Shown one piece after another: positions 23,550 to 34,579 of a stretch of DNA of 64,000 bases (positions are counted from its first letter, which is position 1; each line of letters starts with the position of its first letter). Source of the DNA: Thelephora terrestris. Lineage: Eukaryota > Basidiomycota > Agaricomycetes > Thelephorales > Thelephoraceae. Below the pieces are notes generated by a model, which had not been told where the DNA came from, did not search any database, and worked only from the letters and a program-made list of their open reading frames with translations. Both the position numbers and the translations under genes were made by a program. The stretch lies in NCBI GenBank assembly GCA_015956445.1, contig WIUZ02000010.1, forward strand, positions 434,001 through 498,000, read 5' to 3'.

Positions 23550-26345
23550 TTAGAAGTCTCTTGGGTTCTCCTGGTCCTCGTCTTTGTCTTCCTCATCTCT
23601 CATGTCGTAACTCCATCTGTGCGTCCGACTCTGACCTCCGTCCCCGTCCCAATAAGACGAACCGTCTCCAGACCGTTCGCTCATCCTCATCCTCTCGGTC
23701 TTCTCCCTAACTTTCATAATCCTCTCGACGGCATCCTTCTCCGCGGCACGCTTCATCCCAATCACGATCTCCTCGGCCTTGCGTAGATCCTTCACCCCCT
23801 GATACACCCTAAACACCACGTCGCTCTGAAACCCGTGCGTCTTTGCGATTTTCTCGCACGCGACTTGGATCCCGAGGTACGCGTCCATCTCTGACGGGGC
23901 GAAACCCAAACCTAAAGGCCCGGCCATGATCCCCACGGCAGGTGACGCGGTCGAGGTGGAGCTCCCGAAGCTTGGCCTGGAAGAAAACGAGGTGGATGAG
24001 GTGGTTCTGTCTAGCCTGTCGTGACTGCCGCGACCGGTTCGGCGAGCGTTGGGAGGGGACGACGTGGCGATGGGAGAACTGAATGATATCCCGGATGACC
24101 TCCTTGTGTTCCGTCGTTGCTCGCGGTCATCATGAGCATCCCTCTCAACTTCTCGAAAGTCGGTTAGGGACAATGACGTCCCGTGGCGTGTGTGAGAAGA
24201 TGCTCGGTAAGTGGGGGGTATTCTCTTCGGTGGCCGGACGGAAAGGTCCGTCATCGGTGTCCCGCTGACGTCGTAAAGGTCGTGTTCAATGTCATAGGTC
24301 TGAGATTCTTCCACATCTTCCATATTCTCTTCTTCGCGTGTCTGGAAGGATGTCTCTACTTTTCTCAGAGCGGTACTGATGGCGGGCTTGAGAGATTTCG
24401 AAGAGCTGGGGAGCTCCAAACCGTGCGAACGTCGATTTCTATCCTGTACGGCTTCTCTCCGTACCTGCCTTGACCTGATGGTCCCATCAAGCCCACTCTG
24501 TGATGTCGTGAGAGACGCGAGAGGCGATTGTTGCTCGTCGTCTGGGATGGTAACGTCGATCGGTGGATGTGGAGACGATAGCCTCAAGCCGACGGGGGAT
24601 GAGAAAGGATCGTCATTTGCCACCGACTTGGACCTGAGATGGTACCCGGGAGTGACCGTTTCTGATTTTACTACGACTTAGAATTCAGCACCCTTGTTCT
24701 CGGGAGGGTTCAAATGATCCTACCTGATGATTCTGAAAACCGGGTTCTGTGCGCGAGCTGTTTGCCCTCGGAAGTCTTGGGAGGTTTCTCTGCCGTCGTC
24801 TATCGAACATGCTATCGAGCATGCTATCGAGCACGCTATCCGGTGGTCCCTGAGTGCTCTCGTCGAAGGGGTGGGTTTCTTGACTCTGGGTGTGGGAGTC
24901 TTCGTCAAACGGGTGTTTCCTGGGTTTGGGTCTGAGAGTCATCGAGGAAACGCGTGGTCTCGTCGAACGGATGCGTGGTTTCATCGAAGGGGTGTGTAGT
25001 TTCGTCAAATGGGTGAGTAGACTCGTCAAATGGGTGCGATCCTTCATCATTTATCCTCGTGCCGGAGGACTTGGGACCAAGAGTAGAACGAGGAAATCGA
25101 TCCCGGAATCTAAGCGCGAGTTTGGAAAGCTCCTCGCGAGCCTCTATCATTTTCTTCTCGGTAGCGTCTATCGTGCTGGAAGGCGGTCGTTCTGGGCGCA
25201 GTCGAGGGGTGGACTGTTCGTTACCAAGGCTCAAAAGGGATGAACCGCGCGGTTCCATGGACCTACGTTTGGAAGTGGATGGAGTGGAAGGCCCGGGTTC
25301 GGGAGTGTCACGTTGAGGTTCCCGTACTCCCTCCCAGGCTGTACTGTTCCCAGCCGAACGAGCTTCTGGGAGTTTAGGAGCCCCAGCCTTCCGGGCCGCA
25401 CGTCTCTCGATGAGAAGGTCAAACTCTGGTGGCGAGTTTGAGACGAACGGACGGGGCCGTCTTGCTCGTTCCGACCAAACGCACTTTCGACGATCTTTGG
25501 AACTGTTCGTTTCCGAAGGCGCTTGGGTACGACTAACGATTCCTCCACTTCCGACTCATCGAGGTCGACTGTTGAGAAAGGGCTTGGGGTGGGATTTTTG
25601 GGACTGTGCGGTCTGTGTACTGGTTCGCGAGGTTGGGAAGGGCGCTGCGGTTTGGAAGTAGATGCCACTGGGTCACTAGTCCGAAGGAGTTGAGCGGGCC
25701 GCTTTGGTGTGCTCACCCCAAGGGAGTTGTCGTGTGATCTATGGGAACATGAAATCTCTGGAAGGGATGCAGAAAAAACAGGACGTACCGTACTATCGTC
25801 TCCTCGTCTGACGGGTAGAAAAGATTATGTTCGACCTCTAGAGTTTCTTCACCTTGAGAGTCTTGGTCCATGACATCCTCTTCCTTCTCCTCAGAGAGAC
25901 CACTGGTAGAATTTCCCCTCTCCAACTCGCCGTTTCTACCATCATCAGTAACTCTTGTACGTTTCGGTGTCCTGTCAGTGGTATCGCTAACCCTCTTCCG
26001 CTTGGAGATAGGTTGCTGTGACGTCGTTGCGACCTTGCTGACGGGCCTGGGCAGAGGCTTCGCCAAATCCCTGTATTCATCGTCCGAGTCTGAATCGAAC
26101 CGAGCAAGCCTCTTTGCTCGGGGCGGCCTGTCCTCTTCCTCCTCCTCGTCCGTTCCAAAGTCATCCAAATCTTCCACGCCGCTCTTGAGCATCGCCCCGA
26201 ATCCGACAGAAACAGGCCGTCTGGATAACTTGTTCTTTTGCTGGAACACCTTGATGTGGTGATTGAAACGGCCTTCGTTGTTCTTGTACCGCTCTCTCCA
26301 TGACATCCAGGTGTGCCGTCTTCCCCAAGGCCACTTATTGGGATA
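23550..26345 (-). pseudogene. Rap1-like telomere protein gene fragment (passenger in Plavaka)
   Basis: Minus-strand coding-like sequence in several open stretches. The first (about 26345-25790) starts with RRHTWMSWRERYKNNEGRF, which resembles the end of the Rap1 Myb domain (HTWxSWRxRY), followed by acidic and basic low-complexity sequence. A likely intron (GTACGTCC) separates it from a Ser/Pro-rich stretch (25716-25231), then a repeat of HPFDETT units. The last stretch (24623-23550) ends in a helical block (YLGIQVACEKIAKTHGFQSD, then VVFRVYQGVKDLRKAEE) like a Rap1 C-terminal (RCT) domain. Rap1 binds telomeres through shelterin partners. The N-terminal BRCT part was not seen. NRPS pieces lie on both sides. 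Identification is by motif shape only. Confidence 0.5.
24860..25055. repeat. HPFDE[S/T]T-coding minisatellite
   Basis: Short direct repeats around tcaaatgggtg / tcgaaggggtg. On the minus strand they encode repeated HPFDETT units inside the Rap1-like region. They probably expanded by slippage. Confidence 0.6.
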
Positions 26346-26639
26346 AGATTCCCGGGGAAATTAGAGATGGCTTGAGTGGTTGAGATCGAGGGAGATCCTT
26401 GCCTGCTCGGTGACAGACCGAAGGATTTTGGTGCGATAGGACGCACTGCTTCCGTCTCGTGCTGCTCTAAATACTTGTCAGAGACATACAGGGTTTGTGG
26501 ACTCTTTTGACTCCGAGGCCATTGGCTAACACATACAGCAGCGGACAGGACGGCCACCGAAAACGACTGGGAACAGGTGGGGCGAAGGCGGAAGAGGGGA
26601 CAAGGAATTAGGCTGATTGAGGTGGCCACGAGCGAGTTG

Positions 26640-27680
26640 GACACCGCCAATGTACAACTCCCCTTTGACACCAGTGGGGGTAGGACACAAGTCCTTGTCG
26701 GAGAGTGGAGGCGGTTGTTAGGGAGAGGGTGACCGACCACGCCAGTCAAGGAAGCGTCTGTGACGTGAGCGTGGATGCAGTCGATGGATGCCTCTGTAGG
26801 ACCATACATGTTCATAAACTTGAGGCGCTTGGACTAGTCTTCAATCAGTTTCTTCCTGAGGGCTTCACCGGCAACGATGACCGTCTCCAAAGTAGGGTAA
26901 TGCTCAACTGGGACAACAGCGAGGATGCTGGGTGTGCACTGAACAACATTTATGCTGAGTTTTTGGACGGCTCTTCCTATGTCGCCGAGCACGAGTTCTT
27001 TGCGCCCAGTAACGAGGTTAGTGCTGCAGTACAGAGTAACGAAAACGTCGACGACAAAGCGATCGAAGGTGTAAGCGAGGGAGGAGAAAACACGTGGACC
27101 GCAGTGGTATCCATAAGGTTGGGAGTTTTGCACCAAGTTGGAGATCGAGCGGTGCTCGATCATGACTCCCCTGGGCTTGCCGGTACTTCCACTCGTGAAC
27201 CTGTTCGAGACATTTAGAGGTCATTCAAAACAGTAAGAATGAGAACTAACATGACGTAAGCGAGATTGGCGGATGTATGCCCAGGGACTTCGAAGTTGCT
27301 GTCATCAAGCTTCTGCAGCCTCTTCTCGAATGTAGCGTCATCGATGTACACGACCTGGGAAAGGGGTTCTTAACGAAAGGGATGTTATTTAAAAGCATCA
27401 CTTACGATAACTTTCGACACGAGCGCCTTGTCGAAGTCCCGATGTTTGGAATAGGTGGTAAGATCTTCGCGTCGGTATCGACGATCAGCATTTCCTTTCG
27501 AAGGGTGGGGTCATCGAAATCAAGTGGCATGAATGAACCACCGGCCTTGAGGATGGCGAGGACCTGCGGGATACCGCGTTCAAAGCAAATGGCAACAGAG
27601 CTACACCTAGCTGTTGATACCGTGTGCATAGAGCTGGAAGAGGTAGCAGAGGAAGCTGCCAAGCGGAACGAGTTTAGGGG
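26640..27680 (-). pseudogene. NRPS adenylation-domain fragment 1 (passenger in Plavaka, intron kept)
   Basis: Minus-strand remnants of an adenylation domain in the right order: VLAILKAGGSFMPLD (A2), FTSGSTGKPRGVMIEHR (A3), VIVAGEAL (A4 region) and NMYGPTEASID (A5). The A3 motif is interrupted by a GT...AG stretch (about 27250-27204) that behaves as an intron, so the piece was taken up as genomic DNA, not as cDNA. The sequence is broken and incomplete. Enzymes of this family activate amino or other carboxylic acids with ATP. The source gene is not in this window. Confidence 0.75.
26654..26808. repeat. 155-bp direct repeat, copy 2 (bracketing the Rap1-like region)
   Basis: Partner of 23343-23498. 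The two copies, in the same orientation, enclose the Rap1-like fragment, as expected if it entered an NRPS piece together with a duplication. Confidence 0.8.
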
Positions 27681-28473
27681 GTTTAACCGAACGGAGCGAC
27701 AAGGGGGGTCGCTCGATGCTCAAGATTAAACCCCGACGTTCCTCCTCCTGGAGTTGTCGTATTTGAGCTTAAGACAATAAAAATGAGTAAAATACAATAA
27801 AGCAAAGCGCTTGACAACACACTCGAGCCAACCAGATGCAGATGCGGTCCTGGTGAGGGGAAGTGTCGGTGGTATAGGGCTCGTCGTAGCAGACGGTCGT
27901 TCAAGATAGGAACGAGGGGTCGAGCGTGCTTGGCCGAAGAGCGGTAGAGTAGCCTGCCAACTCCGATTCAGTTGCCCGAAATTTGGCAATGAGCTCGTTC
28001 GGGACGCTAACCGTCGACGGTGATCCCAACGACTCCATTGGGAGGTGAATCGAGTGGCTGTGTGCAGGACTGTGTTAGTTACGCAACGGAAGTGAGGGCT
28101 CGGGCGTACCAGCGAGGGAATCCAGACCATAAGAAGTGATCAGGATATTATCCCAGATCTTTTCGACAGGAGTCCGGGGGTTGAGAGGGTTGAGAGAGGG
28201 CGTCCGGGGGTCGAAAGCGTCGAAAAAGAGAGCTCAGAACTGGGGGCGTCGGAAAAGAGAGCGCAACGTCCACAAGGCGGGACATGGCACAAGCCGTTAT
28301 GCATTACTCATCGCGGACTTGTGTCGGCAATCGCCGCTCTTCCTTACACTGCGATGACTTCAACGACTCCCTCCCTCCCTCTTTATCTCTCTCGTCTTCC
28401 TCCATCCTGACTGGCTACTCGTCAAATACCTGTTGATCCACCCCACTGGTCCTCCATAGACAGGACACCGACC

Positions 28474-31191
28474 ATGGTGCGCCATCGCGGATCACAAGAT
28501 GTCGCGACGAAGAAGCATCCGAGACGCGCCTTCAGCTTCATGTCACTTGGGATGAGAACAAAAGGGTAAGTACATGAAAGACACATTATCCAATGGCTAA
28601 ATAAACTCGATAGTTGGGATAAAAACACCCCTTCGAGAGACTGCGCGTATGGGGTTTTCGGAAAGCGAATGCAGAGGTCGATAATGGGATTTGGGTCCCT
28701 CGCGACCGCTATCTACTCACGTGACCTGATCTCTGAGACGATTCTTAATCAGAGCCATGGCAACTTGAGTCCAGGCAAAAGTGGGATGCGGTATTTCCAT
28801 CAACGGGTGGAACATCATAAGTACGTCCCAACTTTTTGCTTGAGAAAGATGAACTCTTATCATAGAACTGTAGGAAGAACACAACCACAGAGTATAAAGT
28901 CATGTGTAGGGCCGTTGAGGCCTTGCTCGCTCGGTTCCCAGGCATCAGGCGTGACGTCGCACAGGCCAGCAAAGACATGCAACCGCTTATCACAAAAATC
29001 AGAAAGGTAAGTCCCAGTGCACGTCAAAGGATTCCGACATATGTGCCTGCATGTGACTATATGCGGATCACACATGCTTCTCGATGGGCTAATTACTTCA
29101 CAGGTCATGAAAGGGGCGCACGCAGCCCGCAACACAGATGCCAACTCGATCAGGCGTGAGATCTTTATCCTCTCCCACGACGATGCCAAAAAACGTGGCT
29201 GGTCAATGCCTGCAACGATTGAGAAGAGCGGCCGTGGCATCAAGACCGAGTTTACAGCTCGGTTCATCCTGCCTCTTGTGGAGCGCGAGAAGTACTTACA
29301 AGACCCGGCGGCGTAAGTCCCTTGCATCTGTTTATTTTGACAAACCACTCATGAACTGCCACAGTTATCGTGAGAAAGTCGAACGCGGCCAAATCAAGCT
29401 CTCACTGACAGGCACGTGGTCTGCTATCTTGTACGATGAAAGCATGCTTGAGGATGATGATGAACTTGCTGGGTTGCTCAGGAGCGAGACGCTCCTTCGG
29501 GTTTGTCGTTCACTCATTGATTTATTAAATAGCTAACACAATCTACACCCAGTGTGGGATCGCGATCTTGTGCAGCCCGTCTGCAGGACGCGAATGGAAG
29601 TTCCCCGAACCCGGCGCGCGCTCGTTCTCTGCCAGCCAGAAAGAATCCAATGCTGAGATCAATGGAATAAGCGAGATCACGCCTGAAGCGATCGCATACT
29701 TCTCGACTTTGGTACGTAGTACATTCTACTTAATAATCATGTGGACCTCTCGACCTTGCATTCCATAGGTCATTTCCGCCATCCACGACAACAACTGCTA
29801 CACCCGTGACCTGGGAGATATAGACCTTGCCGAACTCTATCATGATGTTGTTGCGGTGCTTCGGATGAAGACCGAATGGGCGGTTGAAACACTGGAATTT
29901 TGGAATAGGTCAAATCCTTAGTTCACATCCACCACACCAGCTAACCTCTGTAATTCAACAGAATCTTCTTTGGAGACAGAGAGGAAGACGAACCTGAGCC
30001 AAAGATCAACCGCGAGGATCGGTTCTGGAAACTTGAGGCAAAACAACGACAAAAGGAAGGGCTCATGGACGTTGTTTCCCGTGCTCCTCGGTCACAGGTC
30101 ACACCTTTGATACGCCCCCAACGTTCCCAAGGCAATTCTCACTCACGCCCACCGTCAGTGTCGCGATCAACAGGTATCCTTTTTCTTTGATATCTCCCAC
30201 ATTAAACTTGATCTGATTACATCTTCAACTCAGCCTCCTCTCCCCCACAACCGGAAACCATGCAAAAGAGAAAGATCAGTGGCACGTTTCTATGTTTTCT
30301 ATACTTGTGTTACGGACCCAGACTTATATTCAGTGCCAGTTTCCAATCCAGGTTCAGACTCAGACTTTACCGATACCGACAACGTGGTGATGCCGCCACC
30401 GAAAAGGCTTCAAAGGCGGCGCTCGGTGACACCACAACCCACGACAAATGAAAGAGCAGAGAAAGCTGCTGAGGTGCTCTCGTCCCGACCACTGGAGCAT
30501 TCCAGGGATCCGGAGATCGACGAAACTAACTATGTCGATGAAACTGAGTGGGAGGACGTCTGCAGGGACATGAAAAAGTGTAAGTGCTGCACGTCATATC
30601 AATGTCCTGCTGACACCGTTGGACTGATCAGCGAGCGAGCGAGCTATGGATGTCGGACTGGAGGAGGTTGGTGCAGAGCTCTTGAAGGTAGCATCCATGA
30701 CTGCAAAGAGGGGTACGAAATATTACAACACAAACTATGAGCGCATCGGTAAGTAAATGTATATTTCTGGTTTGGGTTTTTGCTGATCACCTTCATAGTA
30801 TGGTGGAAATTGGACATCGAAAGGAGATACAAGCTTGCCCAAATTGCAGGTGAGTATTTCGAATGCGATGAGCTTGCTGATGACTCAGGCTATTCCAGAA
30901 CCTGCCCCAACACCATCAACAAAAACCGCTTCCAAAAAAAAAGGTAATGATTTTCCCTCCCATACTGAATTCTAAATTAACATTGTTCTCATGAATTCCA
31001 CAGCACCACGAAAGGCTCGCAAAGGTATGTTAATTTATTTTGGTAGAGCAGAGTCTGACATATCTACAGTGATCCCCATCAAAGACGTGCCGCCACCAAG
31101 AGTTACCCGAAGCATTAGTGCCCAAGTTTCTCGTCAACTCGACCCCGGGCCCGATGTCGAACGAGAACCCCTCACCGAACTTGAAGATTAA
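28474..31191 (+). CDS. second gene of the Plavaka element (DUF6698-like protein)
   Basis: Plus-strand gene of many short exons. A possible start is the ATG at 28474, but the first exons are uncertain. The clear middle (about 28900-30000) reads CRAVEALLARFPGIRRDV, KGAHAARNTDANSIRREIF, IKLSLTGTWSAILYDES, DELAGLLRSETLLR, CGIAILCSPSAGREW, ITPEAIAYFSTL, AVETLEFWNR and IFFGDREEDEPEP, with GT-AG introns between. The order 'histidine/arginine-rich block, TGTW-x-LYDES, LLR, CSPS' matches the basidiomycete family I know as DUF6698, whose function is unknown. The tail is basic and Pro/Ser-rich. It diverges from the transposase across the passenger DNA, so it may be an accessory protein of the transposon. 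Confidence 0.55.
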
Positions 31192-31462
31192 CCTCCATCT
31201 TCTGTTGTGTCTACAAGAAAAAGTTGTACGGTTTGCACAACCCCAGGCCGCCTCCAGTAAAGCCATCTGGAATTTCCCTTCGCTGACTTATACTTCTTGC
31301 TGACCTGTCACTTTCATGGACCTCCCATGTTTTTGCTCGCTCCCCATGTTCTTTTCTTGGCCCTGATAGTACACCTAGAGCCGTAAATTTGATCCGGTGG
31401 TTGTTCATGTATCAGAATTCTTGGAACCCTATGTTGTTGCAATGAATAACAGTCTCAAACGA

Positions 31463-31850
31463 TGAGCCTCGGTTTTCCAGCATAAGCTCGGTTTTCCAAC
31501 ATAAGCTTGATTTTTCGACATAAACCCGGTTTTCCAACATAAGCTTGATTTTTCAACATAAGCCCAGTTTTCCAAGATAAGCTCGATTTTTCAACACAAG
31601 CCCGGTTTTCTGACATAAGCTTGATTTTTTGACATAAGCCTGGTTTTCCGACATAAGCTTGATTTTTTGACATAAGCTTAATCTTTTGACATAAGCTTGA
31701 TTTTTCGACATAAGCTTGGTTTTTCGACATGACCTCAGTTTTCTGACATAACCTCGGTTTTCTGACATAACCACGGTTTTCCGACATAACCTCGGTTTTC
31801 TGACATAACCTCGGTTTTCTGACATAACCTCAGTTTTCCAACATAACCAT
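31463..31850. repeat. 19-bp minisatellite near the right end of Plavaka
   Basis: About twenty units of an ACATAAGCTTGATTTTTCG type (variants ACATAACCTCGGTTTTCTG). All frames stay open on the minus strand, giving spurious Lys/Tyr/Val-rich open frames. It lies about 225 bp inside the right terminus, so it is probably a subterminal transposase-binding array (inferred). Confidence 0.8.
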
Positions 31851-32075
31851 CATCCCTCTTAACATAGACTGGTTAACTTTTTCACGGCTTACCAATGTGC
31901 TGCCAAGTATTTAGTGACATGATATGTGATATGTTATTTTCATTATTTAAATTAAGACCTCATGTGAACTTGGAGGTCTATTACGAAGAAGTATGGCCTA
32001 CACAAAGACCCACAAAATCTATGGGCCTTTACGTCCGTAAACAGGCCTCATAACTTCAACCCCCTTTTCCTGATG

Positions 32076-33134
32076 ATCCAGGACTGGCCAGTCCCGACAA
32101 ATGTTTCAGAGGTTCGAGCTTTTCTGGGAACCTGTGGAGTCCTTTGAATCTTCATCAAGAACTACACTCTCGTCGCAAGGCCCCTCATCCAGCTAACACG
32201 GAAAGACGAACCCTTCGAAATCGGACCCCCGCAGTTGGCAGCTATCGAGAACCTCAAGGCCGCGATCGTAAACTCACCAGCTCTACGCCCTATCGACTAC
32301 GAGTCGCAACGCCCAGTCATCCTAGCCGTCGACTCCTGCATGAACGGTGTTGGTTTCATTCTCCTTCAGGTCGGTGAAGACGGAAAGCGCTACCCCAGTC
32401 GATTCGGGTCCATCACGTTCAACGATCGCGAGTCGCGATACTCTCAGGCCAAGCTCGAGCTCTTCGGGCTGTTTCGCGCACTCAAGCAGACGCAGATTTA
32501 CACCATCGGCGTGAAGAAACTCACTGTGGAAATGGATGCCAAGTTTATCAAGGGGATGCTCAATAACCCTACGCTCCATCCCAACGATGCCGTGAACCGA
32601 TGGATATCCGCCATCCTGCTCTTTGACTTCGAACTCGTCCACGTCCCCGCTGACAAGCACACCAGAGCTGACGGTCTCTCCCGTCGTCCTCGCGCCCCTG
32701 ATGATCCGCCTCCCGACGATCCGGACGAACTAGAAGAGTGGATAGACCTCGGCGCAGGATTCTTCCTTAAAGTCAACACACCTCGATCCCCCCTAGACCC
32801 AGCACCTTCTATATTATTCGCCATTGAACCCGAATCAGCTCTGCATGCCTCCCCTCCTTCCCCTCGACCCTCTCCAGAACCTCCCGACGACTCTGCCGCT
32901 CCGTCGCGATCCTCTTCACCGGATCCTGAGACTGATGTCGCGATCCCCCAGTCCCCCAAAGGCCTCCGTCGCGAAGAACGGCTGGTCGTGATACAGAAGT
33001 TCCTGTCTGACCTGGAGCGCCCTCCAGACCTCTCTGATCACGACTACCGGCAGTTCATTCGCCAAGCCACAGACTACTTCCTCGTTGGCAACAAGCTGTT
33101 CCGGAAGAATCGCAAGGGTAGCCCACAGCTCGTC
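32076..33134 (+). pseudogene. pol: gypsy RT end and RNase H region (fossil)
   Basis: Resumes at the right end of the Plavaka insertion with the RT thumb block (VPTNVSEVRAFLGTCG) and continues into RNase H (VILAVDSCMNGVGFILLQV; ESRYSQAKLELFGLFRALK; HVPADKHTRADGLSRRP). The sequence then enters a Pro/Ser/Asp-rich spacer and meets the 3.7 kb palindrome at 33135. Recognised by family resemblance. Confidence 0.75.
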
Positions 33135-34249
33135 AGTAGTCCTTATTAAAAACATTAATGTTTTAGGAGTTTTTGTCGCAAATTTGAATGATTTTTCTCA
33201 TGAGTTTTTGAATGGCCTGAGGGGGGATATTTTACTCATAAAGTTTCAATGGAAATTATGGGGGGGACTGGGACCCAGCTTACTGGGCACTGGTGCTCCC
33301 AATTAGGCAGGTGCCGACAGTGTGGGTGGCCCGGGGGAGTGGATTGCTTATATAATAAAAATTGAAAAATTCAGGGAAATTCCAGAAAATTCTGAAAAAA
33401 TTCCCACGGGTGTCAGGGAGGGCAGAAAATAAAAAATGGACTGTGGGAATTTCCGATCAAAATTTCCCAAAAAGGAAATTTTTGATGGCTTACATAAGCA
33501 ACTCAAAATGATTTTGATATTGAATTTCCTTTTTGGGAAATTTTGATGGCTGACATAAGCAGGTCATGTGACTGAAAAAAGTGGGTGTTGCTTATGTAAT
33601 CAGGTCATGTGACCGACCAAAAAAGGAAAGTTTTGATGGCTTACATAAGCGTCTCAAAAATGCTTTTGGAGGGGTCTTTCCTAAAAAGGAAATTTTGATG
33701 GCTTACATAAGCGGCTCAAAAACGCTTTTTGCAAAAATTACCAAAAAAGGAAATTTCCTTTTTAGGAAAGAGCTTCCAAAAAAGGAAATTTTGATGGCTT
33801 ACATAAGCAACTCAAAAATTATTTTGGCAAAAATTACCAAAAAAGGAAATTTCCTAAAAAGGAAATTATATGCTAGAAAATTCGGAAAAATGCCAGAAAA
33901 ATCCTAAAAAATACTGAAAAAATTCCCACACGTCTAGAAAGTGCCCAAAATGGTAAATTATTCCCAGAAATATTCAAAAAATTGTTTTTCTGGCTGGAAA
34001 AATCAGGAAAAAATTCCAAAAAAATTCCAAAAATTCCAGAGTATAGATAAATATTTTATAAAAATTATTTCAATTTTTTTGGTCCATTGAATAGCCCATA
34101 ATTTCAATATTAATATATTTTTTGCCCAAAAAATTCAGAAAAATCCCAAAAAAATTGATAAAAATAGGGAAATACAAATATATCTGTAATATTCATTATA
34201 TCATGAAGTACAGACCAGTTTGTGGTCATAAACTAGCCCTAAACCTAGT

Positions 34250-34510
34250 CCTGGACCTAACCTAACCTAACCTAGCCTAACCCTAACCCTAACCCTAACC
34301 CTAACCTAGACCTAAACCTACACCTAACCTAAACCTAAACCTAACCTAACCTAACCTAACCTAAAACTAACCTAACCTAACCTAACCTAACCTAACCTAA
34401 CCCCAAACCTAACCTGCCCTAAACCCAGCCTGCCCCAAACCTATCCTAGCACCAAACCTAAACCTAAACCTAAACCTAAACCTAAACCTAAACCTAAACC
34501 TAACCTGCCC
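34250..34510. repeat. telomere-like tract, left arm of palindrome 2
   Basis: Mostly CCTAA units with a run of perfect CCCTAA units (ccctaaccctaaccctaa near 34282) and degenerate CCTAAA units. TTAGGG is the usual telomere repeat of filamentous fungi. Confidence 0.85.
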
Positions 34511-34548
34511 TAAACCTAACTCTGACCTGGCCTAGTTCAGCCTTATCT

Positions 34549-34579
<31 letters not shown>

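Larger units (their letters stand above)
17107..32075. mobile_element. 15 kb Plavaka-type DNA transposon (EnSpm/CACTA superfamily)
   Basis: Terminal inverted repeats start CATCAGGAAAAGGGGG (16 identical bases at both ends) and resume as CTTATGAGGCC or TTATGAGGCC a few bases in. The dinucleotide AT is repeated at both flanks (17105-17106 and 32076-32077), and gypsy sequence lies on both sides. Inside, left to right: AT-rich subterminal repeats, the transposase (minus), passenger NRPS/Rap1-like/NRPS sequence (minus), a second gene (plus) and a 19-bp minisatellite. At about 15 kb with long coding introns it looks autonomous. The family call rests on the transposase. Confidence 0.8.
8955..33134 (+). 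mobile_element. broken Ty3/gypsy-type LTR retrotransposon with nested insertions
   Basis: Parts seen in order: LTR (8955-10208), primer-binding-like site, a long leader with its own TATA-like word (ctataaata, near 10846), gag with a zinc knuckle and retropepsin-like region (about 11375-14056), reverse transcriptase (14125 onward, resumed 16722-17106), and RT end plus RNase H (32076-33134). It is a fossil. Two insertions lie inside it: a CACTG-ended palindrome with an ACA repeat at each side, and a 15 kb Plavaka element with an AT repeat at each side. It stops being recognisable where the 3.7 kb palindrome begins, so I count at least three interruptions. The identical LTR copy 35 kb away suggests the family was active recently. 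Confidence 0.75.

Noticed and set aside
31455-31825. Lys/Tyr-rich minus-strand frames
   Set aside because: They are translations of the 19-bp minisatellite.
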